A stretch of DNA of 14,936 nt from UKL13-2 sp031370625 (GTDB lineage Bacteria; Pseudomonadota; Gammaproteobacteria; Burkholderiales; Usitatibacteraceae), in assembly GCA_031370625.1 (NCBI GenBank), contig JANMQR010000277.1, positions 1-14,936 of the forward strand, written 5' to 3'. Positions within the stretch are counted from its first letter, which is position 1. Each line of letters opens with the position of its first letter. Both the position numbers and the translations under genes were made by a program. Positions 1 to 6,817 of the stretch are shown piece after piece. The notes beneath the pieces are model-generated. The model was not told where the DNA came from. It saw nothing but the letters and a program-made list of their open reading frames with translations, and searched no databases.

Positions 1-4
1 CGAA

Positions 5-95
5 TTCTGAAACAAGGCAAACTCGCTGAAAAGCGACGACGCAAAGTCTCCGGTCTAACGGGCAATATCGCCTCAGGATAGCGGGATTACCAGAG
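5..95 (+). promoter_or_regulatory. Class I cyclic-di-GMP riboswitch (GEMM-I aptamer)
   Basis: This RNA element binds cyclic di-GMP and controls the transcript that follows. The conserved GEMM-I landmarks appear in order. GGCAAAC lies at 16-22. A hairpin with a GAAA tetraloop follows (CGCT 24-27, loop 28-31, AGCG 32-35). GACGCAAAG is at 38-46 and CCGGTCTAA at 50-58. A second arm is closed by GGC 61-63 with GCC 70-72, and the signature ATAGCGGGATTACC is at 78-91. GGC 16-18 can pair with GTC 46-48. The outer ends close a helix, TTCTG 5-9 with CAGAG 91-95. The pattern aligns almost base for base with the well-studied Vibrio cholerae Vc2 aptamer as I remember it. The promoter must lie before the window. 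The likely regulated genes are the short ORF at 105 and the DUF1631 gene at 358. Confidence 0.92.
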
Positions 96-104
96 AGTCG
101 AATC

Positions 105-119
105 ATGGAAAATTTCCAT
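105..119 (+). promoter_or_regulatory. Hairpin over the leader ORF start codon, possible expression platform
   Basis: ATGGAA (105-110) and TTCCAT (114-119) form a perfect six-pair stem with a three-base loop, starting ten bases after the aptamer. The ATG is the start codon of the following short ORF. The nearest Shine-Dalgarno-like bases, GAGAG at 93-97, overlap the 3' strand of the aptamer's closing helix. This arrangement fits translational control by the riboswitch, but that reading is inference. No GC-rich hairpin with a U-tract was found in 96-357, so a transcription-termination platform is not evident. Confidence 0.4.
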
Positions 120-311
120 TTTCAGGCCAGTAAATCGGCCGACCGAGAACCGAATCTTGCCCCGCTACTTCCGCTCACCGTTGAGCAGAATCTCGGCAAT
201 TTCGCGTTCCACTCCCTCGTTATCCTGCCCGTCTATGCTGATCAAGTCAGCATGGATTCTGCGCGCCATTTCTTGTTAGCTCGTCGTTTAGTGGGTCAAT
301 CCGGTTACTGA
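105..311 (+). CDS. Short leader ORF after the c-di-GMP riboswitch, unrecognised
   Basis: This open frame encodes 68 residues beginning MENFHFQASK and ending RLVGQSGY. I do not recognise it. It has no signal peptide, no clear membrane segment and no cysteine. Its codon choice is not unlike that of neighbouring genes. Support comes mainly from position: it opens ten bases after a riboswitch aptamer and ends 46 bases before the DUF1631 start, on the same strand. Its ribosome-binding site is weak (GAGAG, seven bases before the ATG) and would be paired when the aptamer is folded. It may be a real small protein, a regulatory leader peptide, or a chance frame. An antisense frame of 34 codons (165-269) overlaps it and looks about as protein-like, which lowers confidence. 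Confidence 0.35.
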   Translation: MENFHFQASKSADREPNLAPLLPLTVEQNLGNFAFHSLVILPVYADQVSMDSARHFLLARRLVGQSGY

Positions 312-345
312 TTTTTTGGCAATCGCGCTTATCCGAACAGCGCTA

Positions 346-350
346 AAGGA
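346..350 (+). promoter_or_regulatory. Ribosome-binding site of the DUF1631 gene
   Basis: AAGGA lies seven bases before the ATG at 358. It fixes the start there rather than at the in-frame TTG at 316, which has no such site and would add 14 residues that do not look like part of the family. Confidence 0.75.
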
Positions 351-357
351 TGTAAGC

Positions 358-2871
358 ATGGCAACAAACTTCAACCCTACTGCTGCGAACAATGCAGAAA
401 ATCTTGTGGCAACCGCCAATGTTTTTGCGTTCCCACACGCCAACGCGCGGCGACAAAACGTGAAACCGGAGTCAGTTCGGGTAATCAACGACTGTCGCGA
501 TATTGCCTTAAAGCGCATTAGTGATGTGTTGTCGAAAACATTCGACACGCTTGAAGATGAGCTGTTTGAAATGGCGGAAAAATCCGTTGACCGTGCTGCG
601 CAGAATTTGTACCTGGATGCGCGGGCGCAAGCCCGCGAAAAACGTGGCGCGATTGCGATTGCGTTCAAAAAGCAATTCTTGAGCTTTTTCGAACAAAAAA
701 TGCATGGTGACGACAATGCAAAAAAGTCGCCTGCGGCGAGCTTTAACGCGTCGGAGTTGTCGCTGGTGGCTGACGATGATCTGGAAGAAAAATTGGCCGT
801 AGAAGCCATTTCCAAACGGCTTACCAATAACTGTGACGAAGAGTTGCGTGCGGTTTCACAACGGTTGGGTTTCTTGATGTCGGAGCCGGAGTTGAACGAC
901 GAGGCCAATCCGATTTCACCTGACACCATTGTCAAGGCGTTGCAGATTGCCTGCGAACAAATGACCTCGGGTTATCAGTCAAAGTTAACGGTGATGCGGC
1001 TGGTCGAAGCTGGCATGGCCAAAGAAATGATGAGCGTCTATCGCGATATCAATGCGCATTTGGTATCGCGCCATGTGCTGCCGCAGATTCGCCCGTCGTA
1101 CCATCGGCCGCAGGCTTCGGGCTCCCGCACCACGCCATCCACGAGTGCCGCGACGACCAACAATTCACATTCGGCTGCGACCGGTGCAGCAACAACGGCA
1201 GCACCCGCACAATCAGCACAATCAGCGCAAGATTTGTTCGCAACTTTGCAGCAACTGATCGCAGGAAGCGCCGCAGCCCACCCCGGAAGCAACACAGCGA
1301 ACGTGGGTATGGGTTTATTTGCAAATGCCTCTGGATCAAGCGCTGCCGCAGCTCAGGATGTGGGTTCGATTACCAGCAGCGGATTGATCTCGGCGCTGAC
1401 CGATATTCAACACCAACTCATGGCGGGTCGCGCTGAGACAGCGCAGTTTGCGGCGATGCTGAATCTGCAAAATTTTGTGCCGGGCGAAACACCGACCGCG
1501 TCGCTTAATTTTTTGCGCGAAATAAAGCAACAGGCCGTTGCGACCGGTAGCAATCAAGTCGATGCGATGACCATCGATATTATCGCGATGCTGTTTGACT
1601 ACGTTTTCGAAGACAACGCAATTCCGGATTCGGTCAAAGCATTGCTGGCGAAGCTGCAAATCCCGGTGCTCAAAGTCGCGATCATGGACAAATCGTTCTT
1701 CTCGCTCAAAACGCACCCCGCGCGCCGCTTACTCGATGTGTTGGCCGAAGCTTCTGTATGCTTCGCCGGCCAGGCCAGCAAGGAAGATCCGCTGTACCAG
1801 CAGATTGAAGCGATCGTCAGTCGCATCCACGACGAGTTCGCGACCGATGTCTCGCTTTTTTCAACCATGCTGGCCGAGTTTGAAGCGTTTTTATTCACGC
1901 GTGAAAGCGCTTCTGCTGACCGCGCCGAGCAGTCTGCTCGTGCCGTGCACGAAAGCGAAAAACGCGAAATGGCGCGCATGATCGCCATTGACGAAACGGA
2001 TCGCCGCGCGAACGAAACAGAATTACCCGTTGCGGTCAGCGCGATGCTGCGTGGCCCGTGGGCGCGCGTGCTTGAGCGCGTGTACATTCGTGAAGGAGGT
2101 CGCACAGAAAATTTTGCAGAGTTTATTGAGGCCGCCGACGATCTCATTTGGAGCGTGACCCCAAAGCTCGACCAGGAGCAGCGTCAACGGTTGGTCAGAA
2201 TGCTGCCAGCGTTGCTGAAACGCCTGCAAGAAGGCATGGAAATCGCCGCGGTTGAACAGCAGGATCGCGAGCGCTTCTTTGCCGCTCTCGTCGATTGCCA
2301 TGCCGCCGCCGTCAAAGCAGGACTGCGCGGAGAAAGTGTGACGCCGCTGATTCGTTCATCGATCACGACGGCCGAAACCGCGCCGTTGTTCGAGAAACTA
2401 ATCAATGAAGAAAAAGCACGGGAAACCGAACTAAAAAATGCCAGTCGGTCCGGCATCGCGCGAATTCAATTCACCGACACCGGTGTGGAAATAGAAGAGA
2501 TTGTCGCCGGCAACATCAACGCGAGCAGCAAGGCAGAAGCTGCCGAAAATACCGGGAACGACGCGGTGACGAGTGACGAAAATTCGTTCGACCTTGGTCT
2601 GCCGATGCCCGCTCTCAAGCGCGGCGCGTGGCTCGAATTCATTCAGGCGGGTGGTAGCAAAATCCGCGCGAAACTCACGTGGATTAGCCCACTCAAGGGC
2701 GTTTATCTGTTCACCAACCCGGGCGCCAGTGAAGCGCTATCCATTACGCCTGATGTGCTCGAAGCGCAATTCAAACGCGGCCAAGCCCGTTTGATTGAAG
2801 AGTCATCGTTGATTGACCGCGCTGTAGACAGTTTGGTAAATTCGCTGGCAGGTGCGTCAGCGGTCGCGTAA
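358..2871 (+). CDS. DUF1631 family protein, possible c-di-GMP-controlled gene
   Basis: This is an 837-residue soluble protein of the DUF1631 family, whose function is not established. The N-terminal part (about 1-240) is charged and helical. It is followed by a low-complexity linker rich in Ala, Ser, Thr and Gln (about 245-335), then a long helical region (about 340-720). The conserved C-terminal domain (about 753-820) contains GAWLEF, AKLTWISPLKGVYLF and a final helix with LIDRAVDSL; this block is the basis of the family call. It looks like a small beta-barrel somewhat like PilZ, but I see no RxxxR or D/NxSxxG motif, so direct c-di-GMP binding cannot be claimed. There is no signal peptide or membrane segment. 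The start at 358 is supported by AAGGA at 346-350. The gene follows the GEMM-I riboswitch and a short ORF and converges on the response regulator gene, with 19 bases between the two stop codons. Regulation by c-di-GMP through the leader is likely; direction of control is unknown. Confidence 0.85.
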   Translation: MATNFNPTAANNAENLVATANVFAFPHANARRQNVKPESVRVINDCRDIALKRISDVLSKTFDTLEDELFEMAEKSVDRAAQNLYLDARAQAREKRGAIAIAFKKQFLSFFEQKMHGDDNAKKSPAASFNASELSLVADDDLEEKLAVEAISKRLTNNCDEELRAVSQRLGFLMSEPELNDEANPISPDTIVKALQIACEQMTSGYQSKLTVMRLVEAGMAKEMMSVYRDINAHLVSRHVLPQIRPSYHRPQASGSRTTPSTSAATTNNSHSAATGAATTAAPAQSAQSAQDLFATLQQLIAGSAAAHPGSNTANVGMGLFANASGSSAAAAQDVGSITSSGLISALTDIQHQLMAGRAETAQFAAMLNLQNFVPGETPTASLNFLREIKQQAVATGSNQVDAMTIDIIAMLFDYVFEDNAIPDSVKALLAKLQIPVLKVAIMDKSFFSLKTHPARRLLDVLAEASVCFAGQASKEDPLYQQIEAIVSRIHDEFATDVSLFSTMLAEFEAFLFTRESASADRAEQSARAVHESEKREMARMIAIDETDRRANETELPVAVSAMLRGPWARVLERVYIREGGRTENFAEFIEAADDLIWSVTPKLDQEQRQRLVRMLPALLKRLQEGMEIAAVEQQDRERFFAALVDCHAAAVKAGLRGESVTPLIRSSITTAETAPLFEKLINEEKARETELKNASRSGIARIQFTDTGVEIEEIVAGNINASSKAEAAENTGNDAVTSDENSFDLGLPMPALKRGAWLEFIQAGGSKIRAKLTWISPLKGVYLFTNPGASEALSITPDVLEAQFKRGQARLIEESSLIDRAVDSLVNSLAGASAVA

Positions 2872-2890
2872 CGGTCGGCGCGGCAAGTCG

Positions 2891-3643
2891 TCAAGTAGCG
2901 TCGGCGTCCGCTGCGGGAATCGACAGGCGGTAGCCTTTGCCATGCAAGGTTTTGAGCACGTAACCGTGCTGGCCTTCCAATTCGAGTTTGGTGCGCAGAC
3001 GATAAATATGTGTATCGATGGTTCGTGACGAAACCTGATTCGACACAATGCCCCACACACTACTCCAGATGACATTTCGTGACACCACGTTGCCCATGTC
3101 ATGGAACAATAGCAATATGAGCTGAAGTTCTTTCTCGGTGAGCAATACTGACTTGCCGTCAAACTTAACCGCGCGCGCACCGACATCGAAATGATAGGCA
3201 CCAAAAAATACCGGCTTGTCTTTGAGCGCTTTTTCCGCGCGCAGGCTGTTCGCGCGACGTAACGCGGCATCAACGCGAGCAACGCACTCCATGTGGCGCA
3301 CCGGCTTGACAAGGTAGTCGTCCGCGCCCGCCTCAAGCCCTTCGACAATATCTTGCTCAGCGTTTCGCGACGTGACCAGAATGATCGGCATATCCAGATG
3401 CAGTTCCTCGCGCATTTGCCGAATCACTTCCACGCCCGGCATATCAGGCAGACCCCAATCCACCAGCGCGGCGTCAGCGTTCACTAGCCCGTTCGCCCCC
3501 GGCGTTTTTAAAAACTTCAGGAGCGCGCTGCCACGATCAAAGGTTGCGGTTTCATAGCCCGCCTCAGCAAGCCATTTGCTCAGCGCAAGGGTTTGGTCAG
3601 GGTCATCATCGAGAATCGCAATGCGTGCTGTTTTGTCCGGCAT
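2891..3643 (-). CDS. OmpR/PhoB-family response regulator
   Basis: This is a 250-residue two-component transcription factor. The receiver domain (about 5-125) shows the acidic cluster D12-D13-D14, the phosphoacceptor Asp62 in ALVDWGLPD, Thr91 and the conserved Lys113-Pro114. The winged-helix DNA-binding domain (about 145-245) contains LLTEKELQLILLL, the recognition region SSRTIDTHIYRLRTKL and the terminal wing GYVLKTLHGKGYRL. The start at 3643 (MPDKTARIAIL) is chosen because AAGGA lies six bases upstream and the receiver fold begins there; an ATG at 3706 would add 21 residues made partly of a repeat. No sensor kinase is present in the window, so the signal and targets are unknown. It follows hslO on the same strand after 187 bases and converges with the DUF1631 gene. 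A three-copy 9-bp repeat lies just upstream. Confidence 0.93.
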   Translation of the reverse strand: MPDKTARIAILDDDPDQTLALSKWLAEAGYETATFDRGSALLKFLKTPGANGLVNADAALVDWGLPDMPGVEVIRQMREELHLDMPIILVTSRNAEQDIVEGLEAGADDYLVKPVRHMECVARVDAALRRANSLRAEKALKDKPVFFGAYHFDVGARAVKFDGKSVLLTEKELQLILLLFHDMGNVVSRNVIWSSVWGIVSNQVSSRTIDTHIYRLRTKLELEGQHGYVLKTLHGKGYRLSIPAADADAT

Positions 3644-3649
3644 TTGGTT

Positions 3650-3654
3650 TCCTT
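3650..3654 (-). promoter_or_regulatory. Ribosome-binding site of the response regulator
   Basis: On the minus strand this reads AAGGA, six bases before the ATG at 3643. It decides between that start and the upstream in-frame ATG at 3706. Confidence 0.75.
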
Positions 3655-3656
3655 GA

Positions 3657-3683
3657 CTCAGATGGGTCAGATGGCTCAGGTGG
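3657..3683. repeat. Three tandem 9-bp repeats before the response regulator
   Basis: The plus strand reads CTCAGATGG, GTCAGATGG and CTCAGGTGG in three adjacent units that differ at one or two positions. The block ends 13 bases before the response regulator start codon (minus strand) and overlaps no other confident gene. OmpR-family regulators commonly bind direct repeats, so an autoregulatory site is possible, but the 9-bp period is shorter than the usual 10-11 bp and the block lies very close to the ribosome-binding site. Confidence 0.6.
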
Positions 3684-3830
3684 TTTTGCATTTGGGTAGA
3701 AGGCAACGGCCAAAAGCAATTAGCAAAACCTTATGCCCGATCACTATCTAACCCTTGCATTCTATTACGTTGAGACCGCGCAAATGTACCCAGCCGTTTT
3801 TCTGGTGCATTCGCGATACCGTCAGCATCT

Positions 3831-4676
3831 TCAGGAAGAAAACAGCGCATCCACTGCCGCAGGATCAAATCGATATTCTTCATTGCACATATCGTCTTTA
3901 ACGATGATTTCCCCGATCTGCTGCAAGGTTTGCTCAAGTTCCTCACGCCCCAAACTGCGCAGCATATTTTTTACTTTTTCCTCATCGCGCTTGCAATCGC
4001 AGAATACGCCCTTCGGTTCATAAAGACGAATATCCTCTTCGTGAAACAAACGCGTGAGCATTGTCTCAGCATCCAGATTGGTGAGTTCATCTGCCGTTAC
4101 GGAGGCGGCCAACTGCTCTACCCGCGCCCATCCATCGGCATCCTTCTCATCTGCTTTCGGTAATTTTTGCAGCAACAAAGCGCCCGCGCCATGCGCGTCT
4201 GCAGCGATCCACAAGTGGGTCGGCAATTGTTCGGACTGATCAAAATAATGTTCAAAACATTCTGCGACCGTGAGACCCGAGACCGGCACAATGCTCTGAT
4301 ACATTTGATTGTTGTCGAATTGCGAAACGGTTAACGCGACCCGCCCACCGCTGACCCAGTCCGCAAAACTTACCGCCTCAGTTTGCGCTACAAATGACGC
4401 CATGCCGCGAATGCCCAGCTCGTGTGTGCAATCGATCACCGCAAGTTTGGCAAGCGCGCCACCCTGAATTTGTAGCGTCGCACGGCCCTTGTGCTTCAGC
4501 CCCGCGCCGATGATCACCGCGACACACGCCATCTCGCCCAAATGCGCAGTCACTTCTGGCGGGTAGTCGCGCCCCTGCATCAGCGAGCGCCACGCACCGG
4601 ACAGGCGCACCACTTGGCCGCGAATATCAAGTTTGTCGAGGGTGAAACGGCGGCTGAAATCGGTGGCTAAATTCAT
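3831..4676 (-). CDS. hslO: Hsp33 redox-regulated chaperone, lacking one zinc cysteine
   Basis: Hsp33 is a cytoplasmic holdase that is inactive while its C-terminal cysteines hold zinc and becomes active on oxidative unfolding. The 281 residues match family length. The N-terminal core (about 1-200) shows RDYPPEV, a glycine-rich stretch around KHKGRATLQIQGGALAKLAV and the conserved segment YFDQSEQLPTHLWIA. The linker and switch follow, with FHEED and the CxC pair Cys226/Cys228. The usual CxxC near the end reads Asp261-Asp-Met-Cys264 followed by NEEYRFD, so the first cysteine of that pair is replaced by Asp and only three of four zinc ligands are cysteines. The DNA reads GACGATATGTGC on the minus strand. 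The start codon overlaps the stop of a small upstream ORF (ATGA), suggesting translational coupling; the ribosome-binding site is weak. The redox switch may be altered or lost; the chaperone fold appears intact. Confidence 0.93.
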   Translation of the reverse strand: MNLATDFSRRFTLDKLDIRGQVVRLSGAWRSLMQGRDYPPEVTAHLGEMACVAVIIGAGLKHKGRATLQIQGGALAKLAVIDCTHELGIRGMASFVAQTEAVSFADWVSGGRVALTVSQFDNNQMYQSIVPVSGLTVAECFEHYFDQSEQLPTHLWIAADAHGAGALLLQKLPKADEKDADGWARVEQLAASVTADELTNLDAETMLTRLFHEEDIRLYEPKGVFCDCKRDEEKVKNMLRSLGREELEQTLQQIGEIIVKDDMCNEEYRFDPAAVDALFSS

Positions 4677-4834
4677 GACTTAATTTTATCAACATCAATC
4701 AGGCTGCGCACATGCTCGGCGATAAAGCTAACAACATTGATTGTGTGGAAATCGTCGTCAGGTAGCTGCGCAACCTGATCTACAATAAAGGTCTGCGTCC
4801 ACATTGCCGTTCTGAGCAAAAAGCGCTCAAACAC
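4673..4834 (-). CDS. Small unrecognised protein coupled to hslO
   Basis: The space between glmS and hslO is filled by an open frame. From a GTG at 4834 it encodes 53 residues and from an ATG at 4804 it encodes 43, beginning MWTQTFIVDQ and ending LIDVDKIKS. The GTG lies 20 bases after the glmS stop; neither start has a good Shine-Dalgarno. Its stop TGA (4675-4673) overlaps the hslO ATG as ATGA, a common sign of coupled genes. The composition is that of a soluble, acidic, helical protein, with VAQLPDDDFHTINVVSFIAEHVRSLI as an apparent core. No family is recognised and there are no cysteines or membrane segments. It might be a small protein of the hslO operon or a spacer that happens to be open. 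The coordinates use the longer form. Confidence 0.5.
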   Translation of the reverse strand: MFERFLLRTAMWTQTFIVDQVAQLPDDDFHTINVVSFIAEHVRSLIDVDKIKS

Positions 4835-4854
4835 CGCGCCAATGCTAGCGTTTA

Positions 4855-6681
4855 CTATTCCACTGTCACCGATTTTGCCAAATTACGTGGCTTATCAACA
4901 TCGGTGCCCTTGACTAGCGCCGCGTGATACGCGAGCAACTGCACAGGGATCGCGTGCACGATCGGCGAGAGCAATCCGGAATGACGTGGCGCGCGGATGA
5001 CGTGCACGCCTTCTGATTCTTTGAAATTAGAATCGAGATCGGTGAAGACAAAAAGTTCACCACCGCGCGCGCTGACTTCTTGCATGTTTGATTTTACTTT
5101 TTCGAGCAGCGAATCATTCGGTGCGATCACCACGACCGGCATGGCGCTATCGACTAACGCGAGCGGGCCATGTTTGAGCTCGCCCGCAGGATACGCTTCA
5201 GCATGAATGTAGGAAATTTCTTTGAGCTTTAATGCGCCTTCGAGCGCGATCGGATAATGCAGGCCGCGACCCAAAAATAACGCGTGCTCTTTCTCAGCAA
5301 ATTTTTGCGCCCACGCTTTGATTTGCGGCTCAAGATTTAGCGCGTGCTGCACACTGCCAGGAACATAGCGAAGTTGCTCAATAAAATCGGTTTCCTGCTG
5401 TGAAGTGAGACGGCCATGCTCTTTCGCCAGCGTGAGGGCAAGTGCAAAAAGTGCGACGAGTTGCGTGGTGAACGCTTTGGTGGATGCGACGCCGATTTCC
5501 TTACCTGCACGCGTGTAGAACACGAGTTTGGAAGCACGTGGGATGGCGCTCTCGCGGACATTGCAGATGCTGAGGGTGTGGGTGTGGCCGAGTTCTTTGG
5601 CGCGCTTTAACGCTTCCATCGTATCGAGCGTTTCACCGGACTGTGAGAGCGTGACGATGAGCTGGCGCGGATTGGGGATGGAGTCGCGATAGCGATATTC
5701 GTGGCCGAGTTCAACGATGCAGGGCAGTTTCGCAATGCTTTCAATCCACTGTTTGCCGACCATGCTCGCGTATGAGCTGGTGCCGGATGCGAGGATTAAA
5801 ACGCTGTCGATTTTTTTGAATACATCTGCAGCACCTTCGCCAAATAAACTGCTGTTAATACCATCGGCCAGGATGGCTTCGAGCGTGTCCGAAATCGCGC
5901 GCGGTTGTTCGTGAATCTCTTTTTGCATGAAGTGCTGATACGGGCCCAGATCGCTCGCGTCGTCAGCCACATCCGAAATATGAACGGCACGCTCGACGAT
6001 TTTTCCGGTGCTGTCAGCAACAGTCACACCATCGCGAGTCAGCGCGGCGACATCGCCTTCCTCCAGATACATCACGCGACGCGTGACCGGCAAAATTGCG
6101 GAAACATCGGAGGCAATAAAGTTTTCTTTTTCACCCAAGCCGATGAGCAGCGGGCAACCGATGCGCGCGCAGGTCATCGTGTTGAGATCCTTTAACGTGA
6201 CCACGCCAATCGCATAGGCACCGTGCAGATCACGCACCGCGCGCTGCGTGGCAATAAAAAGATCGCCGGATTCTTTGAAATAGTGGTGCACCAGATGCGC
6301 AATAACTTCAGTGTCGGTTTGCGAATCGAACACATACCCGAGCGCTTTAAGCCGTACACGCTGCTCTTCGTGATTCTCAATAATGCCGTTATGCACGACC
6401 GCAATTTCGTCTGAAGAAACATGCGGATGCGCGTTAAGCTCAGTCACGCCGCCGTGCGTGGCCCAGCGCGTATGACCAATACCGAGAATCCCGGTGAGCC
6501 CTTCAGCCGCAATACCGGCTTCCATTTCAGCCACGCGACCGACCCGGCGCACGCGCTTGATGCCATCGTTGATCACCGCGACACCCGCAGAGTCGTAGCC
6601 GCGATATTCGAGGCGACGCAAACCTTCGGTGAGAATGGGAACGATATTACGATTGGCGATGCCGCCGACGATGCCACACAT
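4855..6681 (-). CDS. glmS: Glutamine--fructose-6-phosphate aminotransferase (isomerizing)
   Basis: GlmS makes glucosamine 6-phosphate from fructose 6-phosphate and glutamine, the committed step to UDP-N-acetylglucosamine, in the cytoplasm. The 608 residues match the usual length (609 in E. coli). The N-terminal glutaminase domain starts with the nucleophile Cys2 in MCGIVGG and contains RRLEYRGYDSAG, GHTRWATHG and the VHNGIIENH segment. Two SIS sugar-isomerase domains follow, with ILASGTSSYAS, VTLSQSGETLDT and GRGLHYPIALEGALKLKEISY. The C-terminal tail ends KPRNLAKSVTVE, which carries the catalytic lysine at 604. GGAG lies seven bases before the ATG. It is separated by 136 bases from the preceding small secreted-protein gene and by 20 bases or less from the small ORF after it. 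No glmS ribozyme is seen, as expected for a proteobacterium. Confidence 0.98.
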   Translation of the reverse strand: MCGIVGGIANRNIVPILTEGLRRLEYRGYDSAGVAVINDGIKRVRRVGRVAEMEAGIAAEGLTGILGIGHTRWATHGGVTELNAHPHVSSDEIAVVHNGIIENHEEQRVRLKALGYVFDSQTDTEVIAHLVHHYFKESGDLFIATQRAVRDLHGAYAIGVVTLKDLNTMTCARIGCPLLIGLGEKENFIASDVSAILPVTRRVMYLEEGDVAALTRDGVTVADSTGKIVERAVHISDVADDASDLGPYQHFMQKEIHEQPRAISDTLEAILADGINSSLFGEGAADVFKKIDSVLILASGTSSYASMVGKQWIESIAKLPCIVELGHEYRYRDSIPNPRQLIVTLSQSGETLDTMEALKRAKELGHTHTLSICNVRESAIPRASKLVFYTRAGKEIGVASTKAFTTQLVALFALALTLAKEHGRLTSQQETDFIEQLRYVPGSVQHALNLEPQIKAWAQKFAEKEHALFLGRGLHYPIALEGALKLKEISYIHAEAYPAGELKHGPLALVDSAMPVVVIAPNDSLLEKVKSNMQEVSARGGELFVFTDLDSNFKESEGVHVIRAPRHSGLLSPIVHAIPVQLLAYHAALVKGTDVDKPRNLAKSVTVE

Positions 6682-6817
6682 GGGAATTCTCCGAAACCGT
6701 CATTGAGCCCTTATTATCGCGCGGCGACGATCGATTCGCCAATGGTTTTGGCAGTGAGTACCGCGATTACGTCATCTTGATTCGACGTTTCCAACAGCTA
6801 GGCAGAGCTGCGGCCGT
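6682..6817 (-). other. glmS leader region
   Basis: This 136-base spacer separates the small secreted-protein gene from glmS. It holds a hairpin with GGCGA at 6723-6727 and TCGCC at 6736-6740 around an eight-base palindromic loop (CGATCGAT). It also holds a CAGCT/AGCTG inverted repeat near 6795-6810. Neither is followed by a U-tract, so no terminator is called, and no convincing promoter was found. A minus-strand frame of 26 codons opening at TTG 6794 and ending at TAA 6714 looks mildly protein-like, but it has no ribosome-binding site. Post-transcriptional control of glmS is known in enterobacteria; nothing here proves it. Confidence 0.4.

Noticed and set aside
1..81. Open frame at the left edge that could be the C-terminal end of a protein (RILKQGKLAEKRRRK...)
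   Set aside because: The same bases are fully explained by the GEMM-I aptamer, with its conserved motifs and helices; 26 open codons are not significant.
304..319. Possible terminator before the DUF1631 gene (AATC/GATT followed by six T residues)
   Set aside because: The stem is only four AT-rich pairs with an eight-base loop, too weak for an intrinsic terminator.
316..357. TTG start of the DUF1631 gene 14 codons upstream
   Set aside because: The ATG at 358 has AAGGA seven bases upstream and the extra residues show no family similarity.
3644..3706. Longer response regulator starting at the ATG at 3706
   Set aside because: The added residues come from the 9-bp repeat, the receiver domain begins after 3643, and a good ribosome-binding site precedes 3643.
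3731..3946. 71-residue minus-strand frame overlapping the hslO end
   Set aside because: It overlaps the conserved Hsp33 C-terminus in another frame and has no ribosome-binding site or recognisable content.
6421..6780. Plus-strand frame of 119 codons opposite the glmS start
   Set aside because: Most of it is antisense to the conserved GlmS glutaminase domain; it is a shadow of glmS codon composition.
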